Shown piece by piece: positions 1-6,505 of a stretch of DNA of 11,279 nt. A program made the position numbers and the translations under genes. Each line of letters opens with the position of its first letter. Position 1 is the stretch's first letter. Source of the DNA: Bacteroidales bacterium (GTDB lineage: Bacteria > Bacteroidota > Bacteroidia > Bacteroidales > JAADJA01); NCBI GenBank assembly GCA_029933495.1, contig JAOZOC010000055.1, positions 1 through 11,279 on the forward strand. Reading direction: 5' to 3'. The notes below the pieces were generated by a model. The model saw only the letters and a list, made by a program, of their open reading frames with translations. It made no database searches and was not told where the DNA came from.

Positions 1-283
1 TGCAGTTCATAGATGATATAAAGAAATAATAATAGGCACGACTTGCCAACAATTAAGTCTCAATAATTCAAGCACTCCCGTACAGTTGTCGGGATGAGTT
101 ATTTGGATGCCTTAGCTTCGTTATTGCACTCAACCTATGATTACTGGCTATTTCGGTTTGAACAGTGCCATTTTGAAAGATCAGGTAGCCTAATCGAAAA
201 CGGGCCGGATTAAGCCATTTTAACAATAGCATATTTTACAACAAAAAAGTTACTAAATTTTTCAAAGTCTCCTTAAATCGGCT

Positions 284-291
284 TATATTTG
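284..291 (+). promoter_or_regulatory. Candidate Bacteroidota -7 element (TATATTTG)
   Basis: TATATTTG matches the Bacteroidota primary sigma -7 consensus TAnnTTTG exactly. No clear -33 TTG is seen at the expected distance. It would give a leader of roughly 80 nt before the ATG at 377, and that leader would contain the left arm of the inverted repeat at 334-346. Confidence 0.35.
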
Positions 292-333
292 CCTGAATTT
301 TAATAAAACTGGGGGTTATTAGACATTATGCTG

Positions 334-346
334 TTATGTGGCATTT
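334..346 (+). repeat. Left arm of inverted repeat bracketing the orphan gene
   Basis: TTATGTGGCATTT here pairs with AAACGCCACATAA at 1205-1217: 12 of 13 positions are complementary, including nine in a row (TTATGTGGC / GCCACATAA). The left arm is about 30 nt upstream of the start codon and the right arm follows the stop directly. This geometry is what is expected of a mobile or recombined single-gene cassette, although no recombinase is present in the window. Confidence 0.55.
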
Positions 347-376
347 AAGATAAACCAAGTAACATAATAATAAAGG

Positions 377-1204
377 ATGACAAATATTTATCTTATAACT
401 TTACTATTATTATCATGTTTGTTTCAGAAAACTGACGGACTTTCTGAAAAGAACTCTATTCCTGATATTGATATTCAATTTGAAACAGGATGTGAAGAAA
501 GATCGAATTATTTAATTTCAATTTTGAATGTAAATAATAAACTGATCGCAAAAAAGATAAAACCAAATTATTATTATGGATATATCACCGATTCTATATG
601 GACTATTGAATTAGATAGCATCAAGATAAATCTAATTAAAAGATTTATTCAAAAAGCAAAAGAATTCAATGGAGAATGTCCTATTATTATATCTTCAGTA
701 GACAATTATGAAATAACCATTCATAATGACACGGTCTATAAAATTGAAGGACATTGCAATTGGGAAGGACTTGATTTTTATTCAATTGAAAAAATACTTT
801 TTCAAAATCATTTTGATTCATTAAATAAAAAACGAGTATCTCTTAAAGATTCGTTGAATAGGATTTTATCTGGACAATGGATTGTTACTGGACTTAATAA
901 GGATTTAAGACAAAGCGACACAATTATTCTTTTGAGAACTGATGAACTTGACGAATATGAAATTGGAACTATTTTTTGGGAATTTTCTGACGGAAATAAC
1001 TTTAATAGTAATGACAGTTTGGTGTTTGACTTAGCTTATTCGAATAACTATGGTTTTGTAGTAGATTGTGGCTATGTGGGATTAGGCATTCATGCCGGAA
1101 CAAAGATTGAACAAAATGGAGATGTGACCTATAAAAGGGGAGCATTTTTTGAAATAGATAGTATTAATTCTGATAAAGCAATTTTAAAATATTTTGGGAA
1201 ATAA
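377..1204 (+). CDS. Putative lipoprotein of unknown function, cassette-like orphan
   Basis: A 275-residue protein that I do not recognise as a named family. The N-terminus is a short hydrophobic stretch (residues 4-13) ending in LLLLSC, which could be a lipobox with lipidation at Cys14. The region before it carries no positive charge, so the signal is imperfect. Residues 30-140 are mixed alpha/beta with four cysteines in the whole mature chain (39, 101, 127, 231). Residues about 160-275 begin with LSGQWIVTGL and run as short beta-rich segments, reminiscent of lipocalin-like domains in Bacteroidota lipoproteins; this is inference only. The ATG is preceded directly by AAAGG, too close for a classical ribosome binding site, and no in-frame start exists upstream because a stop precedes it. 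The gene is visibly more AT-rich than its neighbours and is bracketed by inverted repeats, which suggests acquisition by transfer. Confidence 0.75.
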   Translation: MTNIYLITLLLLSCLFQKTDGLSEKNSIPDIDIQFETGCEERSNYLISILNVNNKLIAKKIKPNYYYGYITDSIWTIELDSIKINLIKRFIQKAKEFNGECPIIISSVDNYEITIHNDTVYKIEGHCNWEGLDFYSIEKILFQNHFDSLNKKRVSLKDSLNRILSGQWIVTGLNKDLRQSDTIILLRTDELDEYEIGTIFWEFSDGNNFNSNDSLVFDLAYSNNYGFVVDCGYVGLGIHAGTKIEQNGDVTYKRGAFFEIDSINSDKAILKYFGK

Positions 1205-1217
1205 AAACGCCACATAA
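1205..1217 (-). repeat. Right arm of inverted repeat bracketing the orphan gene
   Basis: AAACGCCACATAA begins at the base after the TAA stop codon and is the near-perfect complement of 334-346. Immediately beyond it lie two small hairpins: GTGC-GAA-GCAC and CGATA-GT-TATCG. The latter could act as a weak terminator stem, but no run of T follows. Confidence 0.55.
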
Positions 1218-1399
1218 TAAATAGCCTTCAAACAGTGCGAAGCACCCTTCCGATAGTTATCGCATTGGCGTAAATCTAAGGAACATATGATTTGGTTTCC
1301 TTATCGAATAAAAAATATTCCGTCTTTGGCAGTATCATTTTTTTTTGAAGATTAAGGCTTCTTATGTCCAATTACAGGGTTACCCTGCTAAACATTACG

Positions 1400-1512
1400 A
1401 CGTCATTGCGAAGCATCAACAGGAAGGCTTCGTGGGTGAGAATGCTGTGGCAATCCCTTGCCTGCAAAGGGCAGAACAAACGTCTGGCAGATTGCTGCAA
1501 TACGCCATGACA
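1400..1512 (+). repeat. Degenerate dispersed 'CGTCATTGCG' intergenic repeat
   Basis: The segment opens with ACGTCATTGCGAAGC and contains GGCAATCCC near 1449-1457. It closes with CAGATTGCTGCAATACGCCATGACA, whose end partly mirrors the opening (CAAT..GCCATGAC against CGCAATGACGT). From general knowledge, non-coding repeats with CGTCATTGCGA termini and inner GCAATC/GATTGC boxes are scattered through many bacterial genomes, including Bacteroidota, and fold into long hairpins. This copy is imperfect, so I call it a decayed member. Confidence 0.5.
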
Positions 1513-1779
1513 CAAGGCCGGCCTAACGGTATTTCGCAAAGACGGTTTGTAAAAACAGATTTCTTCTCAGCATAACCTTCTAACTATGCTGTAAGATTCA
1601 CAACTCTCCTGATTTGATATTGTTCCAGCAAGTTATTTCCTTTTGCAGGATAATGTATATTTCAGGCACAAGTTAGCTGGGCTGTTTGCCAAATTTAAAT
1701 TTACACCAAATGGCGGACATGTTGTGCATACAACTCCTGAAACAAGAATCTTCCTCCATTTTCACGCAATTTGCCAATA

Positions 1780-1803
1780 ATCCGGTTTGTCAAATAGCCG
1801 GAT
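1780..1803 (-). terminator. Hairpin just after the leftward secreted-protein gene
   Basis: ATCCGG (1780-1785) and CCGGAT (1798-1803) form a perfect six-pair stem with a 12-base loop, starting two bases beyond the TAG stop (1805-1807) of the minus-strand gene. In the direction of transcription the stem is followed only by TATTGG, not by a T run. It may end or protect the 3' end of the transcript, but it is not a classical intrinsic terminator. Confidence 0.4.
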
Positions 1804-1804
1804 A

Positions 1805-3778
1805 CTATTTTACATAAAAAGGTTTTGAAGTTGTATTGATTTTTTCTGAAACTAAGTTCAAATAGTATATCCCCTTTGAAAGATCGCTAATATCTATTTG
1901 GATACTTTGACCGATACTACCCTGAGAAGATACTGTTTTCAGTTTCTGGCCCGTTAGATTGAAGATATTTATAGTGAATGATGAAGTTTCATTATTGTCA
2001 AAATTCACATTTATCACATCAGTTGCCGGATTTGGATATATTTTAAAGTTTGATCCGGTGTTGCTTGTTTCGATATATCCGGTAGTTTCAAGCGAACCAA
2101 TTCGGATATTATCAATATATAAAGCACCTTCGAATGTAGATAATCCTGAGAATTTAAAAACTACTTCATCCATATTTGCATAATCTGCTATATCTATGGT
2201 ATCGGTAGTCCATTCTTCGGCAGTAGTGGGCATAAACAAGCCTAATATTGCAGGTGCAGTCACCAGTTCATCACCCTGCTTATGGTAAACCTCATCCCAT
2301 GTATTGCCGCAATCAACAGATGCGTAAACTGTGTATTCGTCATCCGTGTTTTCATCAGTCATAGCATAAGCACGGTCAAAAACAATAATTGGATGGTCGT
2401 TTTCAGTAAAATCCAATTTGTCAATCAAAAAATCGAATTCAACAACTTCGGTAATCCATAAAAAATGATAAAATATTGTACGTAACGAATTAGCATATCC
2501 GCCGATGGGTGGGAGTCCCATAAACGACCCGTCAACTATTCCAAATTTATCCATACCCAAACCAGTTGAAATAAATAACCCATTCGGGAATTCATGTGAA
2601 AAAGGTCCCCAGGTAAGGGGTACATCTTCAAATCCTTCATCTATACCGGTTGCAACAGATGAGGGGCTAAGGTTGTAAAAAACATCTTCTTCAATAATAT
2701 TGTTCATATAATTAATATCGGCACCTACACCCGTATTAATATTGTCCACCCAGTAGTTGACAATATTTTTACCATTGCTAACTGTTATTTTCGGGAAAAG
2801 TATAGTTGTATTCTCACCGGGCAGCAAGGTTGTAGTTACATTAATCATTTCGTTTGTTGTACCCGAATTGATATTGTAATACACATCATAGGACGTAATA
2901 TCTGTTGTGCCAACATTACTGATATCAACACCGGCAGTAAATGAATAGTCACAATAACTATCAGGCAACAAAGAGTTTGCGCTTGCGGCTAAATCAAATA
3001 TATTTGCACTTGGAGGGAAATCGACCGGGCCGTTATACCCTGAATTATAAATTTCCTTTGTGGAGTTGTTCTGGGCAAAAGCCACGACTCCTATCATATC
3101 TTTTCTGTAAATATATGAAGGGGTCTCAACGAAGAAATTAAATATTAAAGGATTCCCGCCAGAAACTATACCGATTGGGGATCCATCTTCATTAGGGATC
3201 ATTTTACGCATAATCATTTCAAAGAATTGTTCGCCGTTTGTTCCCGGAGGTATTGGGAATTCAATTTCTTCTTCCACAATTGCAATGTGAAGTTTATCTG
3301 CATCCGAAAAGTCGATGCCGCTGTTAGTGTTTACAACTGTTACGGTTATCTCAATCGAATCCAGGTTGTTGTTCATCCAGTCCCAAACCACATCTATTTC
3401 AATGGGGGCGGCAATGCCTGCCCTGTCATCTAATAATGTCTGATTAAAATCCGATGGGGAGCCATCAAATATCGAACCGTCCATATAGCCATGTGGGACT
3501 CCTGACACACCGTAATAATCTGTCCTGGCATCTATTTCAATAGGGTTTTGTTCGTACAATGGGTCATATCCCGGCCATGAAGTCTGGTATTTTAGTGCAT
3601 TGACTATGTTGTCGTTAGCATTTATCAATGCATTGAACGCGGGGTTTTGAGAAGCGCAAGGGCCACAAGATGCCTGTGTGAATTCTTCAATCATAATTTG
3701 CCTGGTTCCTGTGGGCTGCGCAAAACCAACAAGTGAAAGGAAGAACAAACTGATAGTTACGGTAAAAATATATTTCAT
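1805..3778 (-). CDS. Secreted thioredoxin-fold/Omp28-like protein with T9SS sorting domain
   Basis: A 657-residue exported protein. Residues 1-20 are a Sec signal peptide with likely cleavage GFA|QP. Residues about 25-130 form a thioredoxin-like domain with the motif CGPC at 38-41 in the context EEFTQASCGPC, and a VP (cis-proline position) at 94-95 before HGYMDG; this is the pattern of Omp28-related surface proteins. The middle holds beta-sandwich regions. Residues about 265-360 look like a CARDB/Ig-type domain, and about 380-565 resemble a jelly-roll adhesion module (DEYTVYASVDCGNTW, then ALYIDNIRIG). The last 82 residues are a T9SS type A sorting domain (FKIYPNPATDVINV, NLTGQKL, KGIYYLNL). 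It is probably exported, moved across the outer membrane by T9SS, and released or anchored at the surface. The CGPC may allow disulfide chemistry or may only be structural. It has no Shine-Dalgarno sequence; the start is set by the signal peptide. It lies 290 nt downstream of the C10 protease gene on the same strand, likely as a separate unit. Confidence 0.85.
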   Translation of the reverse strand: MKYIFTVTISLFFLSLVGFAQPTGTRQIMIEEFTQASCGPCASQNPAFNALINANDNIVNALKYQTSWPGYDPLYEQNPIEIDARTDYYGVSGVPHGYMDGSIFDGSPSDFNQTLLDDRAGIAAPIEIDVVWDWMNNNLDSIEITVTVVNTNSGIDFSDADKLHIAIVEEEIEFPIPPGTNGEQFFEMIMRKMIPNEDGSPIGIVSGGNPLIFNFFVETPSYIYRKDMIGVVAFAQNNSTKEIYNSGYNGPVDFPPSANIFDLAASANSLLPDSYCDYSFTAGVDISNVGTTDITSYDVYYNINSGTTNEMINVTTTLLPGENTTILFPKITVSNGKNIVNYWVDNINTGVGADINYMNNIIEEDVFYNLSPSSVATGIDEGFEDVPLTWGPFSHEFPNGLFISTGLGMDKFGIVDGSFMGLPPIGGYANSLRTIFYHFLWITEVVEFDFLIDKLDFTENDHPIIVFDRAYAMTDENTDDEYTVYASVDCGNTWDEVYHKQGDELVTAPAILGLFMPTTAEEWTTDTIDIADYANMDEVVFKFSGLSTFEGALYIDNIRIGSLETTGYIETSNTGSNFKIYPNPATDVINVNFDNNETSSFTINIFNLTGQKLKTVSSQGSIGQSIQIDISDLSKGIYYLNLVSEKINTTSKPFYVK

Positions 3779-3813
3779 GATTTTTTTGTTTTATTGAATA
3801 AATATTTGAATTG

Positions 3814-3821
3814 CAAATTTA
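3814..3821 (-). promoter_or_regulatory. Candidate -7 element for the Omp28-like gene (TAAATTTG)
   Basis: On the minus strand TAAATTTG is an exact TAnnTTTG match, 36-43 nt upstream of the ATG at 3778. That spacing would leave a leader of about 30 nt, as is common in Bacteroidota. No good -33 TTG precedes it. The position supports transcription of this gene separately from the protease gene upstream. Confidence 0.45.
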
Positions 3822-3864
3822 ATGAATCATTGCACTCTCACCTTATAAATGACCCATATTGTTG

Positions 3865-3919
3865 TTTCACATTTTATGTTTATTACCCCTACATTTATTT
3901 CACACTTCCTGTTTATTAT
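3865..3919 (+). repeat. Two imperfect 22-nt direct repeats, 33-nt period
   Basis: The copies TTTCACATTTTATGTTTATTAC (3865-3886, described in two parts: TTTCACA then TGTTTATTA) and 3898-3919 share 18 of 22 positions, with TTTCACA and TGTTTATTA conserved in both. They lie upstream of the promoter of the Omp28-like gene and could be a paired regulator site or chance in an AT-rich spacer. Confidence 0.35.
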
Positions 3920-3947
3920 CACAAAATCAGTAATTTATGCGAATTTG

Positions 3948-3990
3948 TGTTATGTGGGCTGTTTTGGTATTAGTAGCCCATTTGGCATAA
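3948..3990. repeat. Palindrome downstream of the C10 protease gene
   Basis: TTATG (3950-3954) plus TGGGCT (3955-3960) pair with AGCCCA (3975-3980) and CATAA (3986-3990). The result is an 11-pair stem with a 14-base loop and a five-base bulge (TTTGG). It starts with TGTTATGTGG, the same ten bases found at 332-341 beside the orphan gene. It lies about 80 nt past the protease stop codon. It lacks a T tract on the minus strand, so termination is possible but not its only reading; it could also be a recombination-type palindrome. Confidence 0.45.
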
Positions 3991-4068
3991 GTCTAAAGCG
4001 CAGCAACACGGGCAATAGAGTTTAATATGACAAAATATTTTTACTGCTTTTGTTCAGGTATTTAATCG

Positions 4069-6171
4069 TTACAGTTTTGTTATCTTTCTGCGAATCAGCT
4101 CATCTCCTGTCTGAATAGTCAGGATGTACACTCCCTGAACATATTGTGACATATCAACAGAAAAAGTATTTGATTGGGTGTTATCCTGATTTGTGGTAAA
4201 GATGACCTGTCCTGATAAGTTTTGAATCCTGATTTTAAAAGGTTCTTCTGTCTCAGATGTAATGCTGATATTTAACAGACCAGTTACAGGATTAGGATAG
4301 GTGTTGATTTTTAGATTGTTCTGAGAAAAAGTCTCAACACCAACTGCATTTGTGTTATAAGTAGCTGTCCATCCTTCAAAATTATCATTTCCGTTTGTGT
4401 AAAACATTACTGCCATTGTACCACTGGTGGAAGTTACGGGAGCAGGCAGGTTGTTGGAGGTGTAATGCCCTGAATATTCAGCCAGCAATTCCTGAGATTC
4501 CAAATCATAGATTCTTACAAAATCCAATTGAGGTTCAGTGTCGAATTGGTTAAACGAGAGAGTGACATTTTCTGCATTTTCCGGGGTTATCTTCCAGATG
4601 CAGGATGATGAATTCTGATAATTAAAAGTACCGCTGCCATCTGTAAAAGTACTTGAGTCATCAGTTAAAGTAGTAACTCCGGTACAGTACGATGGTGAAG
4701 TTGAAAGAAAAGAAGCCAGCCATCCATTTGCTACACCTGATTCGTCAGAAACAAAACGAATTAATACCTGGTTGCCTTCAATGGTTACAGGTTCAGGAAT
4801 TTCAGAGCCTGATAATGAAGCCAATATTTCGTCATTAGTTGTTGTGCCGTTATAAATTATAAGGCTGTCGCCTTGCATTACATCAAATCTTGAAAAACTG
4901 ATTTTGATTGAGCTGATGGAATCTTCTATTGTTTGAGGCGAGATAAGCCAGGTGCAATCGCCCATATCCTGATAACTGGCAATCGGTCCACTACCATCTT
5001 CTATTGTTCCCGATTTGAGTGTGAGATAAGTGTCGCCATTACAATAATACGGATAGCCGGATGCGGGATAGGTATCGAAAACTGCACCCTGACCGCTATT
5101 AAAACCATTTACACTTAATAGTGAGTAATAACCATCTGAAGAACCACTCCAGCCAAAGTTAAAGTGAAAATTATTGTCATCATAGCCATCACAAACAAAT
5201 GCATGTCCTCCATCATTGCTGAAACCGGAGTAATACATCGGGAATCCGTTATTAAGATTGTTTTTAAGCATATTTATCCATTCAGTATTTGAAAAATTAT
5301 CTTTCCATTCGAAATGTGCATCAGTTGAGTACCCGAAATAGTTTTCAATAGCAGGAGGAACATCCGAGCTGTAAGCACCCGAACCGTTAGGACTGTACAT
5401 CATATCAACTGCAACTCCGCAATGAAACTGTAACTCTGCAGCGGGAAACGGATTTTTTGAGTCAATGTCATTTCTCATTCCATACCAGTCATATTCAGTT
5501 GCTCCAAAGTTGGCTGAGATTGTTCCATACTGTCCGTAATAATAAGAGTGAGAGCCTGTTCCCTGCAAAGGATATCGCCAGTAATACATAACCTGCGACA
5601 TTGCAGTTGCAACACATCCTGCATACACATGTCCTCCGGGTCCACTACTGTTCTCAGGACATAAAATGTTATATGGATAGTCCTGATCCCATTTAGAAGT
5701 AACAAGAGGATCTAAATGGTCTTTAGCACCCAGACCGCTTTTGTCTGGATTTCCGGATAGCAGAATTTTCCAGATTTTCTTTGTCTCTTCTGCGGGAGTT
5801 ATTTTATTTGCTCTGATATAAGCAATTTCATCTGAATAGCCCTGAAGAAAGTTTTGGTAGTGTTCCGGTTGGTTGTTGATAACAAAATTATTTTCAAAAG
5901 AATATCCTATCACCGGATAACGCTCTTCTATACCTGAGATAATTACAAACCCTTTGGGAATTAATGTAAAAACATAAAAATCAGGGGAAGTCTTTTCTCC
6001 ATACACAAAGCATTCTCCGGTCCACATAAATTCAATTTGTGAAACACCCTGTGTATATTTGATATTAATAAAATTTTCAGCAGCTTTCTTAGCCTCAGTT
6101 TGTGAAATGTTTTTGCTAAAGACAAGTAATGTGCTGATAGTTAAGAAAATAAAGAGGAAAATTTTTTTCAT
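4069..6171 (-). CDS. C10 family (streptopain-like) cysteine protease with CUB-like repeats and T9SS domain
   Basis: A 700-residue secreted protease. Residues 1-19 are a signal peptide. Residues about 20-135 match the Spi-type propeptide/inhibitor region of C10 proteases (SQTEAKKAAENFI, then FVIISG at 75-80). The catalytic domain spans about 150-370. The nucleophile is Cys186 in YAGCVATAMSQVMYYW, the general base is His323 in GGHAFVCDGY, and the conserved aromatic is Trp341 in FNFGWSGSSDGYY. All key residues are present, so activity is expected after propeptide removal. Two CUB-like domains follow at about 375-490 and 494-606, each with a cysteine pair (377/406 and 496/524) and a GW near its end. 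Residues about 615-700 form a T9SS type A sorting domain (INTYPNPVTGLLNI, NLSGQVIF, GVYILTI). Related proteins include streptopain and periodontain/PrtT. It probably cuts proteins outside the cell. It is larger than a bare C10 enzyme because of the CUB and sorting modules. Confidence 0.93.
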   Translation of the reverse strand: MKKIFLFIFLTISTLLVFSKNISQTEAKKAAENFINIKYTQGVSQIEFMWTGECFVYGEKTSPDFYVFTLIPKGFVIISGIEERYPVIGYSFENNFVINNQPEHYQNFLQGYSDEIAYIRANKITPAEETKKIWKILLSGNPDKSGLGAKDHLDPLVTSKWDQDYPYNILCPENSSGPGGHVYAGCVATAMSQVMYYWRYPLQGTGSHSYYYGQYGTISANFGATEYDWYGMRNDIDSKNPFPAAELQFHCGVAVDMMYSPNGSGAYSSDVPPAIENYFGYSTDAHFEWKDNFSNTEWINMLKNNLNNGFPMYYSGFSNDGGHAFVCDGYDDNNFHFNFGWSGSSDGYYSLLSVNGFNSGQGAVFDTYPASGYPYYCNGDTYLTLKSGTIEDGSGPIASYQDMGDCTWLISPQTIEDSISSIKISFSRFDVMQGDSLIIYNGTTTNDEILASLSGSEIPEPVTIEGNQVLIRFVSDESGVANGWLASFLSTSPSYCTGVTTLTDDSSTFTDGSGTFNYQNSSSCIWKITPENAENVTLSFNQFDTEPQLDFVRIYDLESQELLAEYSGHYTSNNLPAPVTSTSGTMAVMFYTNGNDNFEGWTATYNTNAVGVETFSQNNLKINTYPNPVTGLLNISITSETEEPFKIRIQNLSGQVIFTTNQDNTQSNTFSVDMSQYVQGVYILTIQTGDELIRRKITKL

Positions 6172-6505
6172 AGTTGATAATTATTGTGTGTTTATAAAAA
6201 AAAGACACTGCAATAATAGCAAAAGTTGCCTTAACCATCATTATTCATCGTAAAAATTGGTGAAAAAGATATGTATTTGATGTAAAGGTATTTATGTGAT
6301 TCAAAATAAATTCTCATTGTGCCACAATTTTGAGTGTTGCTTAAATTTTGAGCACGCATCTACTTCGTTACTAATTTTTTGTAATACATTTGTATAACTT
6401 CATAGTTAGACGCCTTGTATCTGCATACTCAAATTTCATGAATAATGTGGGTTAACCGAATCAATAATAAGTTGTAACTTTACGCAACTCCAAAAAAGTA
6501 CCATT
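6172..6505. other. Divergent spacer between the protease and membrane-protein genes
   Basis: This 334-nt AT-rich spacer must hold both leftward and rightward promoters. For the protease I see only seven-of-eight matches to TAnnTTTG (AACTTTTG at 6227-6220, minus) with no suitably placed TTG, so no promoter is called on that side. The phrase ATTTTGAG occurs twice 24 nt apart (near 6328 and 6345). No RNA gene or further ORF is supported. Confidence 0.45.
6475..6482 (+). promoter_or_regulatory. Candidate -7 element for the membrane-protein gene (TAACTTTA)
   Basis: TAACTTTA matches TAnnTTTG at seven of eight positions and sits 24 nt before the ATG at 6506, a typical leader length for this phylum. 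No -33 TTG is seen at about 19-21 nt upstream, so strength is uncertain. Confidence 0.35.

Larger units (their letters stand above)
1..376. other. Unassigned leading region without a convincing gene
   Basis: This stretch holds no gene I can support. The first bases read in frame 3 as an eight-residue tail (QFIDDIKK) before TAA at 27-29, followed by two more stops. That could be the end of a gene starting outside the window, but it is too short to judge. On the minus strand an ATG at 232-230 opens a 54-codon frame ending at TGA 70-68; its product resembles no family I know. A small hairpin (TCCCG at 76-80 with CGGGA) lies inside that frame. The base composition and short broken frames look like intergenic or repeat debris. 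Bases 284-346 hold the likely promoter and leader of the next gene. Confidence 0.5.
1218..1804. other. Gene-free spacer with repeat debris
   Basis: About 590 nt between the orphan gene and the 3' end of the leftward secreted protein gene. It contains the degenerate dispersed repeat at about 1400-1512, an eight-base palindrome GGCCGGCC at 1516-1523, and the hairpin at 1780-1803. A TTG-started frame of 76 codons (1345-1575) runs through it. That frame translates the repeat, has no hydrophobic or domain signature, and is not believed to be a gene. Confidence 0.55.

Noticed and set aside
1..29. End of a gene entering from the left (QFIDDIKK then TAA)
   Set aside because: Eight residues are too few to separate a real C-terminus from a chance open frame.
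334..1217. Calling the flanking repeats integron attC sites
   Set aside because: The cores do not match GTTRRRY/RYYYAAC, no complete folded site is found on either side, and no integrase is present in the window.
1345..1575. A 76-codon plus-strand ORF
   Set aside because: It starts with TTG after a T run, has no ribosome binding site, and translates a sequence that looks like a dispersed non-coding repeat.
5475..5705. A 76-codon minus-strand ORF inside the protease gene
   Set aside because: It is an out-of-frame shadow of the C10 catalytic domain, whose frame contains intact active-site motifs.
6405..6411. GTTAGAC, a formal match to the attC core GTTRRRY
   Set aside because: Such a degenerate seven-base match is expected many times by chance in 11 kb, and no partner core lies at the right distance.
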